Origin: Candidatus Puniceispirillum sp.
GTDB lineage: Bacteria; Pseudomonadota; Alphaproteobacteria; Puniceispirillales; Puniceispirillaceae
Assembly (NCBI GenBank): GCA_016778895.1
Contig: JADHOR010000001.1
Span: 124,001-188,000 of the forward strand
Direction of reading: 5' to 3'
Length of the DNA stretch: 64,000 bases
In this document: positions 53,887 through 62,746 of the stretch, in pieces
Layout: each line of letters opens with the position of its first letter
Position numbering within the stretch: the stretch's first letter is position 1
Translations under genes and position numbers: made by a program
Notes under the pieces: generated by a model
Told to the model about the DNA's origin: nothing
Database searches by the model: none
Seen by the model: the letters and a program-made list of their open reading frames with translations, nothing else

Positions 53887-55047
53887 ATGTTTCATTACCC
53901 TCATGATCATGTCGAAATCCGCGATGCTGTTGCTAAATTATGTAACGATTTTGATAGTAAATACTGGCAATCCTGCGATGCGGATCGCGCCTACCCGGCC
54001 GAGTTTGTGCAGGCACTGACCGATGCGGGTTACCTGTCTGCGCTTATCCCCGAAGAATTTGGCGGTCTTAGCCTACCGATTTCAGCTGGCGCGGCGATTT
54101 TAGAGGAAATTCATCGCTCCGGCGGTAATGCGGCGGCCTGTCATGCCCAGATGTATACGATGGGCACGGTTCTGCGGCATGGCTCAGACCAACAGAAGCA
54201 ACAATATTTGCCGTCAATTGCCGATGGTAGCCTGCGGCTTCAGGCATTTGGCGTAACCGAGCCAACCAGTGGCACAGACACCACAGCGCTTCGTACTACG
54301 GCGCGTCGTGAAGGTGATGAATATGTTGTAAATGGCCAAAAGGTCTGGACCTCGCGCGCCGAATATTCCGATTTGATGCTGTTATTGGCGCGAACAATGC
54401 CGCTTGATCAATGCGCGAAGAAAACCGATGGCCTGTCGGTATTCTTGGTCGATATGCGGGAGGTGCGCGGCAAATCACTGACGATCACCCCAATCCGCAC
54501 AATGATGAATCACTCCTCAACCCAGCTGTTTTTCGACGATATGCGAATTCCGGCAAGCAGCTTAGTCGGCGAGGAAGGCACAGGCTTTCGCTATATCCTG
54601 TCGGGTATGAATGCCGAGCGGATTCTAATCGCGGCCGAATGTATCGGTGATGCAAAATGGTTTATCCAGCAGGCCTCATCCTATTCGGGTGAACGCAGTG
54701 TCTTTGGCCGGCCAATTGGCCAAAATCAGGGAATTCAATTTCCAATTGCACGGGCTTACAGCCAGATGCGCGCCGCTGAGCTGATGTTGCAGGAAGCAAT
54801 CCGTCTCTATGAAGCTGGTGAAAATCCGGGCGAAGAGGCCAATCTTGCAAAGCTGTTATGCGCCGACGCATCCTGGGCCGCTGCTGAGATGTGCGTTCAG
54901 ACCTACGGCGGGTTCGGATTCGCCGAGGAATATGATGTTGAACGAAAGTTTCGCGAGGCGCGGCTTTATCAGGTTGCGCCTATTTCAACCAACCTGATCT
55001 TGAGCTATGTCGCCGAGCATGTGCTGAAACTGCCAAGATCATATTAA
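53887..55047 (+). CDS. Acyl-CoA dehydrogenase
   Basis: A flavin-dependent acyl-CoA dehydrogenase. It has the FAD-binding FGVTEPTSGTDTTAL, VNGQKVWTSRA, GRPIGQNQGIQF and the C-terminal QTYGGFGFAEEYDVER region, where the glutamate-containing segment is typical. The chain-length specificity is not predictable. The ATG at 53887 has AAAGG upstream at good spacing; the frame extends further but without similarity. It is not linked to other fatty-acid genes here. Confidence 0.92.
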   Translation: MFHYPHDHVEIRDAVAKLCNDFDSKYWQSCDADRAYPAEFVQALTDAGYLSALIPEEFGGLSLPISAGAAILEEIHRSGGNAAACHAQMYTMGTVLRHGSDQQKQQYLPSIADGSLRLQAFGVTEPTSGTDTTALRTTARREGDEYVVNGQKVWTSRAEYSDLMLLLARTMPLDQCAKKTDGLSVFLVDMREVRGKSLTITPIRTMMNHSSTQLFFDDMRIPASSLVGEEGTGFRYILSGMNAERILIAAECIGDAKWFIQQASSYSGERSVFGRPIGQNQGIQFPIARAYSQMRAAELMLQEAIRLYEAGENPGEEANLAKLLCADASWAAAEMCVQTYGGFGFAEEYDVERKFREARLYQVAPISTNLILSYVAEHVLKLPRSY

Positions 55048-55070
55048 TTCATTATTAAATACAGGGTAAA

Positions 55071-55832
55071 TCATGAGGCTAAAAAGCCGTTAATACCGGC
55101 CCAAATTAAGCGCAAAGCAGCCAAAAACAAGATAGTGTTCAGAATAGGTTTAAAATAATGCCCACCGGCGCGAACGAGAAAATTACGGCCAACCACAGTG
55201 CCAATGAACCCACTAATCAACATCCCTATGATAAGCGGCACGTAAGGCATGAACTGAAAGCCGACAATTCCAAAAATTAGCACTTTTATAAAATGCTGAA
55301 ACGTCATCATCAATGAATGTGTTGCCACATGAGGTACAGGTTCAAGGTTCATGCTTTTAACCATAGCGGCGATAAAATTCCCTGTAGCACCAAAAAACAT
55401 AGTCAAAAAACTGGAGATAACGCCACCAATAAGAATAAAACTCTGGCGGATTGGAGGGATTTTTGCGAAGACCACCCAAATAATAAAGATGCCAAGCGCC
55501 AATTGAACTACCCAAGGTGGCAATTGGACTACCACCAAGCCGCCGATACTGGCACCAATAATAGCGCCAAACACAAACGGTAGAATTGGTCGCCAAACCA
55601 CGTCCTTTGCCATAATCGCAACCCGCCCACCATTCGAGCCAAGTTGAACGACACCATGAACTGGAATTAGCGCCGCTGGGGGAAGCAACAACGCTAAAAG
55701 AGCAATAAGAATAACCCCTCCCCCAATTCCGAACGCTGCTGTTATAAATGATGTGGCAAAGCTGGCCAAAACAAGCAAGCCAGCATCAAGCAAAGGCATC
55801 GCGGGCGGTAACAACATCATCAGATCGTTCAT
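55071..55832 (-). CDS. TauE/SafE family sulfite/sulfonate-type permease
   Basis: About eight hydrophobic segments with the family motif ATSFITAAFGIGGGVILIALL near the N-terminus and its counterpart FFGATGNFIAAMV in the second half. Members export or import sulfonates, sulfoacetate or sulfite; the substrate is not known here. The ATG at 55832 has GGAGA upstream. It converges on the acyl-CoA dehydrogenase gene with a 23-base gap. Confidence 0.88.
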   Translation of the reverse strand: MNDLMMLLPPAMPLLDAGLLVLASFATSFITAAFGIGGGVILIALLALLLPPAALIPVHGVVQLGSNGGRVAIMAKDVVWRPILPFVFGAIIGASIGGLVVVQLPPWVVQLALGIFIIWVVFAKIPPIRQSFILIGGVISSFLTMFFGATGNFIAAMVKSMNLEPVPHVATHSLMMTFQHFIKVLIFGIVGFQFMPYVPLIIGMLISGFIGTVVGRNFLVRAGGHYFKPILNTILFLAALRLIWAGINGFLAS

Positions 55833-56087
55833 AAACTTATTCTCCGGTGCGTTGATCAATGATCAATTGAAAATGGCGCTGATAGCCAAGACGATTGCCA
55901 GCTTTGATTGGAACAATTGAAACCGGTGGGACTGCAATAATTGAAGACCCTAATCAAAACAATCCGATCTGACAATTGCTTCCAATTGCTGCACATACTA
56001 TTTTGATAAAAGAGACCGTCGGCAAAATCATAAAGCCAGCCTGCGGTCAGTTATGGTCGTCGCATATTAGATAAGGTAGTACAGGTA

Positions 56088-56948
56088 ATGAAACCAACTA
56101 TCCCACCAAAAGGTCCATCAGACGCCGAAATACGGCGCCAAATTCGTCCGGTTATCTGCTATCCAACCACTAGCCTGCCACATCCTGATATGAGTATACT
56201 GGCGGCTGCGCGAACCGCACTGGTGAAAACCTTCGAAGTAGTTGTGCCACCCCGAGAAGCCCGTTGTTTTGACGTGCCAAAAGGGCATTTTTTCCGCATA
56301 TCCAGTATCGACGGCCCACAGGTCGGTGATTTAAATCTGTGGTCATCAGATGATTTGCGTGAACATTTCTATTCGGGAAAAACCCGCGCCTTAAATGGAA
56401 CGCATTTGTCAACCGGCGATCGCATGTGGTCGAGCTTTCCACACCTTCGCCCCCTTGCCACAATCAGTTATGACACACTGGACTGGTATGGCTGGGATGA
56501 TGACGGCGGTTCAGTGCATGATGTGATCGGGACGAGATGCGACCCCTACACCGCCAAATTGCTAGGCAATGTCGACTATCATCACTGCTGTCACTCAAAC
56601 CTGATCCGCGCGCTGGCAGCATATCGCCAACTTAATTATGAAACCGCGGAGCCTCTTGTTCATGACGTTCTGAATGTTTTTATGTGCACCGGTTTTACCA
56701 AGGACACGCATCAATATTTCATGAAGGCTAGTCCAGTGCGACCGGGCGATTATATTGAGTTTTTTGCCGAGACCAACCTGATTGGCGGCCTGTCTGCCTG
56801 TCCGGGCGGTGACTGCTCGGCTGAACATTCATCCGACCATGCAGCCTGTTTTCCACTGCTTGTCGAGATTTTTAAATCGGCAGACCACAGTCTTGATCGA
56901 TTCCCCTACATCGCTAAATCGCACTATAGCCGTTCGCACCAGGATTAA
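56088..56948 (+). CDS. DUF1989 (urea-carboxylase-associated) family protein
   Basis: A protein of the family found beside urea carboxylase/allophanate genes. It has FEVVVPPREARCFDVPKGH, VGDLNLWSSDD, LIGGLSACPGGDCS and a conserved HHCCHSN cluster, which together suggest metal binding. The usual urea carboxylase partners are not in this window, so it acts alone or with distant genes. Some family members have been linked to degradation of guanidine-type compounds. It lies just upstream of the opsin region. Confidence 0.82.
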   Translation: MKPTIPPKGPSDAEIRRQIRPVICYPTTSLPHPDMSILAAARTALVKTFEVVVPPREARCFDVPKGHFFRISSIDGPQVGDLNLWSSDDLREHFYSGKTRALNGTHLSTGDRMWSSFPHLRPLATISYDTLDWYGWDDDGGSVHDVIGTRCDPYTAKLLGNVDYHHCCHSNLIRALAAYRQLNYETAEPLVHDVLNVFMCTGFTKDTHQYFMKASPVRPGDYIEFFAETNLIGGLSACPGGDCSAEHSSDHAACFPLLVEIFKSADHSLDRFPYIAKSHYSRSHQD

Positions 56949-57046
56949 CCTGATCTGACCGGGAGAACCACAGACGGCCACGCGACCCAAACGAAAATTA
57001 GACCCTTATTCCAAAAAACAAGAATAAACTTCAAACAACCTGCTAT

Positions 57047-57065
57047 TTTTGCGAAAATCGCAAAA
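57047..57065. promoter_or_regulatory. Perfect palindrome upstream of the proteorhodopsin promoter
   Basis: TTTTGCG-AAAAT-CGCAAAA forms 7-base inverted arms around a 5-base spacer, ending 5 bases before the putative -35 box. Its position suits an activator or repressor site. It is not followed by a T-run, so it is unlikely to be a terminator. Confidence 0.55.
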
Positions 57066-57070
57066 TAAAT

Positions 57071-57098
57071 TTGATATCGCTTAATTATTTGATATAAA
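57071..57098 (+). promoter_or_regulatory. Candidate sigma-70 promoter of the proteorhodopsin operon
   Basis: TTGATA (57071-57076) and TATAAA (57093-57098) are separated by 16 bases. They sit within two copies of ATTTGATAT spaced 18 bases apart. Transcription would begin near 57105, giving a leader of about 144 bases. Confidence 0.6.
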
Positions 57099-57248
57099 TA
57101 GGTAAATCTTACGCTGGTACAGAGGGCCAGATTTTCAACTTGATTTCAACTCCGAAAAAACTCGTAATCACTAAGTCGAAGCGTCAATTTGCCACAGGCA
57201 GTATGGCGGTTCGTCGGGGGTGAGTATTATGTTAACGGAGGTACTCCA

Positions 57249-58028
57249 ATGAGTTCGATTACAACTAAGGGCGTGAAAGCGGCCCTGATGACGGCGGCAT
57301 TAGCTTTGGCGCCAGTTGCTGCCAATGCAGCCGACGCTTTGACTTTAAAAGCTGACGATTATGTGGGCATTTCTTTCTGGCTCATTTCGATGGCCCTAGT
57401 CGCTTCAACGGCTTTCTTCTTCATCGAAACAACTCGTGTGCAAGGTAAGTGGAAAACATCACTGACGGTATCAGGCTTGGTCACTCTTGTTGCAGCAGTG
57501 CACTACTTCTACATGCGTGACGTATGGGTTGCAACCGGCGAAACACCAACTGTCTATCGTTACATCGATTGGCTGATTACAGTGCCATTGCTGATGGTGG
57601 AATTCTATCTGATCCTGCGCGCCATCACGGCCGTATCAGGTGGTATTTTCTGGCGCCTCATGATTGGTACATTTGTGATGCTTATCGGCGGTTACGCTGG
57701 CGAGATTGGTTATATCGGCGCTTGGCCAGGTTTCATCATCGGAATGCTCGGTTGGGCATATATCCTTTATGAGATCTTTGCCGGTGAAGCCAGCCGTGTT
57801 GCTGCTGAAAAGGCGCCAGCGTCTGTACAATCAGCATTTTCAACCATGCGTTGGATTGTTACGATTGGTTGGGCAATTTACCCGATTGGCTATTTCATGG
57901 GTTACCTCAACGGCGCCGTCAGCGACGAGTCACTTAACGTGATCTATAACATCGCAGACGTGTGGAACAAGATCGCATTTGGTGTGATCATCTGGAACGT
58001 TGCGGTCACTGAATCAGAAGCAAAGTAA
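57249..58028 (+). CDS. Proteorhodopsin, green-absorbing light-driven proton pump
   Basis: A seven-helix retinal protein of the inner membrane. The signal peptide (to about residue 27, VAANA) is as in marine proteorhodopsins. Key residues are visible: H85 (VHYFYMR), proton acceptor D107, T111, spectral-tuning L115, proton donor E118 (RYIDWLITVPLL then MVEFYLIL) and the retinal-binding K241 (NIADVWNKIAFG). Leucine at the tuning site predicts green absorption. GGAGGT lies six bases upstream of the ATG, so strong translation is expected. It heads the retinal-biosynthesis operon. Confidence 0.98.
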   Translation: MSSITTKGVKAALMTAALALAPVAANAADALTLKADDYVGISFWLISMALVASTAFFFIETTRVQGKWKTSLTVSGLVTLVAAVHYFYMRDVWVATGETPTVYRYIDWLITVPLLMVEFYLILRAITAVSGGIFWRLMIGTFVMLIGGYAGEIGYIGAWPGFIIGMLGWAYILYEIFAGEASRVAAEKAPASVQSAFSTMRWIVTIGWAIYPIGYFMGYLNGAVSDESLNVIYNIADVWNKIAFGVIIWNVAVTESEAK

Positions 58029-58034
58029 AGCTCG

Positions 58035-58069
58035 ATAGGAGCAGTCGGCAAACTGGCTGCTCCTATTTT
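58035..58069 (+). terminator. Terminator-like hairpin between proteorhodopsin and crtE
   Basis: ATAGGAGCAG and CTGCTCCTAT form perfect 10-base arms around a 12-base loop, followed by TTTTC. The short T-run suggests partial termination or mRNA stabilisation, which would give more opsin than carotenoid transcript. Confidence 0.7.
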
Positions 58070-58104
58070 CCTCGAGGCCGAAAAAGACTTACCGGAGGCA
58101 GTCG

Positions 58105-59127
58105 ATGAATGAACTATGGGCATTGCGAAACACTGCTTTCCAAAAGACAATCAACGCCGAAACACTGCGCCCGTCCGACAAGGATATTGTTCATAATCTA
58201 ATTCTCAGCAGGCTACCAACACATAACCAGCCTCTGGCAAGAGCCGCGGCTCATCACTTTAATAATCCGGGCAAAATGCTGCGAGCAACGATGGCGATGC
58301 GCGGCGCTCATGTCTTGAATGTCAGCCATGCCGCGGCGACGCGCTGGGCGGCGGCAATTGAGGTTTTACACAATGCATCTTTGATCCATGATGATATCTG
58401 CGATGGCGATAAGCAGCGTCGCGGTCATCAGGCTATCTGGACAAAATTCGGAAGAAATGTTGCGCTGACACTTGGGGACTGGCTGATTGCGCTTTCATTT
58501 GAGCTAGCTGCCGAAGCCGCCGAAATTGCAAATACGCCGCGCTTGCTTCGCATCCTTACCAAACATATGGCGCAAACGACTGCTGGTGAGGCCATGGAAT
58601 TTGAATGGGACGGTAACCTTAACTGGGATGCGTATCTTACCATTGCCGCGGACAAAACCGCTCCTTTGCTAACAGCGCCACTTCAGGGTGTTGTGATCAT
58701 GGTTGGCGACTATCCTGCCGAGCAAACCATCGCCAGCTATTTCCGTAGCCTTGGCGAGGCGTATCAGATTGCGAATGACATCTCGAATTTCAATGGCAGT
58801 GATGGCGCTAAACTGATTGCTGGCGACCTTGCCCGCCGCGCACCAAACGCCGTTACCATATCCTTTTTTGATGGTTTGCAATCAGCCGAACAAGCAAGGT
58901 TCAACGACTGGTACAAAAGTGGTGACACAGCTGAACTTACATATTGGCGAGGGAAGGTCCTTAACTCAAAGGCGATAAACACCGCTTCGGTGCGAATGTT
59001 TGCGACGTTAGAACGTGCGGCCAGTCAGGCGCGCGATTTATCAGCCGAAATTTCTGAGGTCATTATGCCAGTTCACGGGCTCATCATGCGGGTTTGTGAA
59101 ACTGCCAGCAAAAATGGCGGGGCCTGA
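58105..59127 (+). CDS. crtE: Geranylgeranyl diphosphate synthase (CrtE-type)
   Basis: A trans-isoprenyl diphosphate synthase that supplies GGPP for carotenoids. The first aspartate-rich motif is DDICD (residues 96-100, followed by KQRRG), and the KTAPL element is present. The second aspartate-rich motif, usually DDxxD, is NDISN at residues 224-228, which is degenerate. The start has GGAGG six bases upstream. It follows proteorhodopsin after a hairpin and a 76-base gap. Confidence 0.92.
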   Translation: MNELWALRNTAFQKTINAETLRPSDKDIVHNLILSRLPTHNQPLARAAAHHFNNPGKMLRATMAMRGAHVLNVSHAAATRWAAAIEVLHNASLIHDDICDGDKQRRGHQAIWTKFGRNVALTLGDWLIALSFELAAEAAEIANTPRLLRILTKHMAQTTAGEAMEFEWDGNLNWDAYLTIAADKTAPLLTAPLQGVVIMVGDYPAEQTIASYFRSLGEAYQIANDISNFNGSDGAKLIAGDLARRAPNAVTISFFDGLQSAEQARFNDWYKSGDTAELTYWRGKVLNSKAINTASVRMFATLERAASQARDLSAEISEVIMPVHGLIMRVCETASKNGGA

Positions 59128-59178
59128 TTTTGATTTGATGAGAAAACCGTCCCGCCTTCCCCAAAGCTGGAATAACTC

Positions 59179-60705
59179 ATGTCACTAACCAAAGGCGGTA
59201 GGGTTGTTGTAATTGGCGCTGGATTTGGCGGTATTGCCTCTGCCTTGCGCATGCGGGCCCGCGGCTATGATGTAACCCTGCTCGACCGGCTGCCTGCAAT
59301 TGGTGGCCGCGCGCAGGTATTTGAACGCGGTGGGTTTCGCCATGATGCTGGCCCAACGGTGATTACTGCACCATTTCTGTTTGACGAGCTATTTAGCTTG
59401 TTTGGTGAAAAGCGCGAAGACCATGTCGAGTTTCGCGCACTCGACCCATGGTACCGCTTTTATTTTCACACCGGCGAACAATTTGATTACCGCCCATCGG
59501 TCGAGGATACGAACGATGAGATTAGCAGATTTTCACCCGATGACGTCACCGGCTATGCCAAACTGCTGCGCGCCTCACAGGCTATTTTCGAAGTCGGCTT
59601 TGAAAAATTGGCGGATAAGCCATTTTCCAAATTCACCTCAATGTTGGCGCAAATCCCAAGCCTGTTGAGACTTCAAAGCTATTTTTCCGTGGCTGGCATT
59701 GTGAATAGATACATAAAGCATCCACTTTTACGACAAGCCTTTTCAATTCATCCGTTGTTGGTGGGCGGTAATCCGTTCAGCACAACATCCATCTATGCGC
59801 TGATCCATTATCTAGAAAGACGGTGGGGGGTATTTTTTGCCATGGGTGGCACTGGCCAGCTTGTTGCCGCGCTGGATGCGTTGTTACGCCGGGCTGGTGT
59901 AACAATTGTACTAAATACCGATATTACCCGGATTGAAATAAAAGAAGGCAGGGCGATTGGCGCCACCACCGCAGATGGAAACCATTTTCCCGCCGATCGA
60001 ATCATCTGCAACGGCGACCCCCCAACCGTTTATACCCAGATGCTGCCCCGCGAGCACGCCAGCAGGAAACGCCTTTTACCCGAGTCTCTTACACAATATT
60101 CGATGGGGCTGTTTGTGTTGTTTTTCGGCACCCATAAGACCTATGACAATATTGCGCATCATACGATCTGGATGGGGCCGCGTTACAAAGAATTATTGGC
60201 AGACATTTTTGACCGAAAAATCCTTGCTGATGATTTTTCACTTTACCTGCACCGCCCGACAGCAACGGATAAGAGCTTTGCACCGGAGGGCTGTGACAGC
60301 TTTTATGTCTTGTGCCCGGTTCCGAATTTACGCGCTGATATTGACTGGGCAAAAACCGGCCCAGATTTACAGCAACGCATAATTAGCGCACTGTCTGAAA
60401 CCATTTTGCCCGACTTGGAAACGGCCATTAGTGATCCATTTTTCATGACACCGGAAGATTTTAAAAATGACTACCGGTCGATGCATGGCGCTGGCTTTTC
60501 GATTGCGCCCATCTTCATGCAATCCGCATGGTTTCGGTTCCATAATCGTGATCCGCATATTCCAAATCTTTATTTCGCTGCAGCAGGTGCCCATCCCGGC
60601 GCTGGCATCCCCGGTGTTCTATGCTCGGCCAAAGTCGTTGAACGCCTGGTTGCAGAAGATGAAGAAAAACAGAGCATCGCCATAACCCCCGTTGCTGCGC
60701 TATGA
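59179..60705 (+). CDS. crtI: Phytoene desaturase
   Basis: CrtI converts phytoene to lycopene by successive dehydrogenations. The N-terminal dinucleotide-binding motif is VVVIGAGFGGIASALRMRARG, followed by GGRAQVFERGGFRHDAGP. The C-terminal flavoprotein signature is GAHPGAGIPGVLCSAKVV. Length (508 aa) matches bacterial CrtI. It sits between crtE and crtB, 33 bases before crtB. Confidence 0.96.
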   Translation: MSLTKGGRVVVIGAGFGGIASALRMRARGYDVTLLDRLPAIGGRAQVFERGGFRHDAGPTVITAPFLFDELFSLFGEKREDHVEFRALDPWYRFYFHTGEQFDYRPSVEDTNDEISRFSPDDVTGYAKLLRASQAIFEVGFEKLADKPFSKFTSMLAQIPSLLRLQSYFSVAGIVNRYIKHPLLRQAFSIHPLLVGGNPFSTTSIYALIHYLERRWGVFFAMGGTGQLVAALDALLRRAGVTIVLNTDITRIEIKEGRAIGATTADGNHFPADRIICNGDPPTVYTQMLPREHASRKRLLPESLTQYSMGLFVLFFGTHKTYDNIAHHTIWMGPRYKELLADIFDRKILADDFSLYLHRPTATDKSFAPEGCDSFYVLCPVPNLRADIDWAKTGPDLQQRIISALSETILPDLETAISDPFFMTPEDFKNDYRSMHGAGFSIAPIFMQSAWFRFHNRDPHIPNLYFAAAGAHPGAGIPGVLCSAKVVERLVAEDEEKQSIAITPVAAL

Positions 60706-60738
60706 TGGTGATCCAATCATCCCAGAAATCGGTAGACC

Positions 60739-61671
60739 ATGGTGACCACAGGCGATAGCGAGACATTGACAGCCGACAAAGCGCTTGCGGTCTATGGCAA
60801 GAGTTTTCACTGGGCGCGGCGCTTCCTCGGTGCAAAGATGGGCGCACAGGCAACGCAACTTTATCAGTTTTGCCGTGTGCTCGATGATATGGCTGACGGA
60901 GACATTGGACATGGCCCAACACGCCTTCGCTATATCCGCAAAGATTTACAGACAGCAAAAGCCTTAGGAACCACCGGCGACCCTGCCCTCATTCAATTTC
61001 AGCCCTTCCTGACCAAACATAATCCGTCGACCTTAGTGGTTGTCGCCCTGATTGACGGTCTGTTGGCCGATCAGCAACGCGTTCTCCTCAAAACGGAGGC
61101 CGAGCTGCTGACATATGCCTACCATGTTGCCGGAACTGTCGGGATTTTGATGTGTAATGCGCTCGATTGTTCAGACGAACTGGCGCTGCCTCATGCGATT
61201 GATCTTGGCATTGCGATGCAGCTTACAAATATTGCCCGCGACGTTCTTGAGGATGCTGGCATGGGCCGGCGCTACCTACCCGCAAGCTGGGTCGGTAATA
61301 TTGAACCTGAACGGATTGTGGCACTGGCCAGAACGCCACAAGATGCAGCCGCCAAGCGCATAGCAGCAGGCGTCGCCCAGCTGCTTGATCTGGCCGACAG
61401 CTATTACAAAAGTGGTATCGCCGGGCTTTCCTATCTGCCCTTTAGAGCGCATATGTCGATTGCTGTCGCGGCCTATATCTATCGCCAGATTGGTGTCCAG
61501 CTTGCGTTGAAAAACCACTCCTGGCATGACGGACGTCAGGTTACCAGCACAGCGGTTAAAATAGCCTGTAGTCTTCGCGCATTTACTACATTGGCGCGGC
61601 GCCTTCACCCGACCACACCGCATAATCCAGCATTGCATGATGCGATAAGAGGGTTGCCGCATGTCAGATAG
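60739..61671 (+). CDS. crtB: Phytoene synthase
   Basis: CrtB condenses two GGPP to phytoene. Both aspartate-rich motifs are present: DDMAD (residues 49-53) and DVLED (168-172), the latter continuing AGMGRRYLP as in all phytoene synthases. Its end overlaps the crtY start by 11 bases. Length (310 aa) is normal. Confidence 0.96.
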   Translation: MVTTGDSETLTADKALAVYGKSFHWARRFLGAKMGAQATQLYQFCRVLDDMADGDIGHGPTRLRYIRKDLQTAKALGTTGDPALIQFQPFLTKHNPSTLVVVALIDGLLADQQRVLLKTEAELLTYAYHVAGTVGILMCNALDCSDELALPHAIDLGIAMQLTNIARDVLEDAGMGRRYLPASWVGNIEPERIVALARTPQDAAAKRIAAGVAQLLDLADSYYKSGIAGLSYLPFRAHMSIAVAAYIYRQIGVQLALKNHSWHDGRQVTSTAVKIACSLRAFTTLARRLHPTTPHNPALHDAIRGLPHVR

Positions 61672-62746
61672 CACAGAAGACCGGGTTGCCGTTACGGTGC
61701 TTGGTGCGGGTTGCGCCGCCTTATCCCTTGCGGCGAGGGCAGCTGAGTTTGACAGCCATGATTTCACTATTATCGACCCGGAAACGCATAAAGCAGGCGA
61801 TCACATTTGGGGGTTCTGGGCAATGCCTTGGCTGGGCGAGGCCAGTGCCATAGCACGCAAAAAATGGTTCAAATGGCGCATTATCAGCCCCGACCGAATG
61901 GTTGAACGCACGTCGGAAAACCATCCCTATTTAGCCCTCAATCGCCATGACTGGCTTGGCAAGTGTCGCAAAAAGGCCGTTGCCGCCGGCGTTCGCTTCC
62001 TGCGTGAGGTAGCGTCCAGCGGCACAGCGCAAATTCTTGATAGCCGCCCACCGCCAATGCCACGCGGCGTGATGCTACAGCATTTTTCTGGCTATGAGAT
62101 CACCACAGATGATGATGCGTTTGACAGTGACACGGCAATCTTGATGGATTTCCGTTGCGATCAAAGTCGTGGCATACATTTCATTTACTGCCTACCCTTT
62201 ACCGCCCGCAGCGCCCTAATCGAATCCACATTGTTCTCGACCGAAGTTGCACCAAAGTCCTTTTACGACATGGCCATCCGACGCTATCTAAGCGGCATCG
62301 TCGGGGTTAAGACCTTTCACATCACACGCCATGAGCAGGGCGTGATTCCGATGGCAAGCCTGGCCCAACGTGACCCATCATTAACCGGCATTGGCGCAAA
62401 TGGCGGGGCCATCCGGCCGTCGAGCGGTTACGCATTCAGCTTTATCCAGAAGCAGATTGACCAGATGAAAACAAGCGCAAGAAAACACAAGCCTTTATGG
62501 GTCAGCGTGCCACATAGCCGGTTTGAACTTTTCATGGACAGTATTTTTCTGCGTGTCATCAGAGACCGCCCGGCGCTTGCGCCGCAGATTTTTACCGCGA
62601 TGGCAGCCCGTTTGACAGGGGATGAGTTTGCCCTGTTCCTTAGCGGCGAGGCAGGCCCAAGACTGTGGCTTAAAATTGTCCTGGCCATGCCAAAATGGCC
62701 GTTTCTATTCGCAGTCTTTCAAAGTGACCAGGCAGGTAAATCATGA
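61661..62746 (+). CDS. crtY: Lycopene beta-cyclase
   Basis: CrtY closes both ends of lycopene into beta-rings, giving beta-carotene. The N-terminal nucleotide-binding motif is VLGAGCAALSLA, the middle has ILMDFRC where the enzyme has its conserved acidic segment, and the GGAIRPSSGYAFSF motif is typical. The start overlaps crtB by 11 bases and the end overlaps blh by 4 bases (ATGA), so the three are translationally coupled. The length (361 aa) is slightly below that of enterobacterial CrtY. Confidence 0.94.
   Translation: MSDSTEDRVAVTVLGAGCAALSLAARAAEFDSHDFTIIDPETHKAGDHIWGFWAMPWLGEASAIARKKWFKWRIISPDRMVERTSENHPYLALNRHDWLGKCRKKAVAAGVRFLREVASSGTAQILDSRPPPMPRGVMLQHFSGYEITTDDDAFDSDTAILMDFRCDQSRGIHFIYCLPFTARSALIESTLFSTEVAPKSFYDMAIRRYLSGIVGVKTFHITRHEQGVIPMASLAQRDPSLTGIGANGGAIRPSSGYAFSFIQKQIDQMKTSARKHKPLWVSVPHSRFELFMDSIFLRVIRDRPALAPQIFTAMAARLTGDEFALFLSGEAGPRLWLKIVLAMPKWPFLFAVFQSDQAGKS

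Larger units (their letters stand above)
56949..57248. other. Upstream regulatory region of the proteorhodopsin operon
   Basis: This 300-base stretch has no convincing gene. It holds a palindrome (57047-57065), a promoter candidate (57071-57098) and a leader of about 140 bases ending in a strong GGAGGT ribosome-binding site at 57237-57242. No intrinsic terminator for the DUF1989 gene was recognised. Confidence 0.7.
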
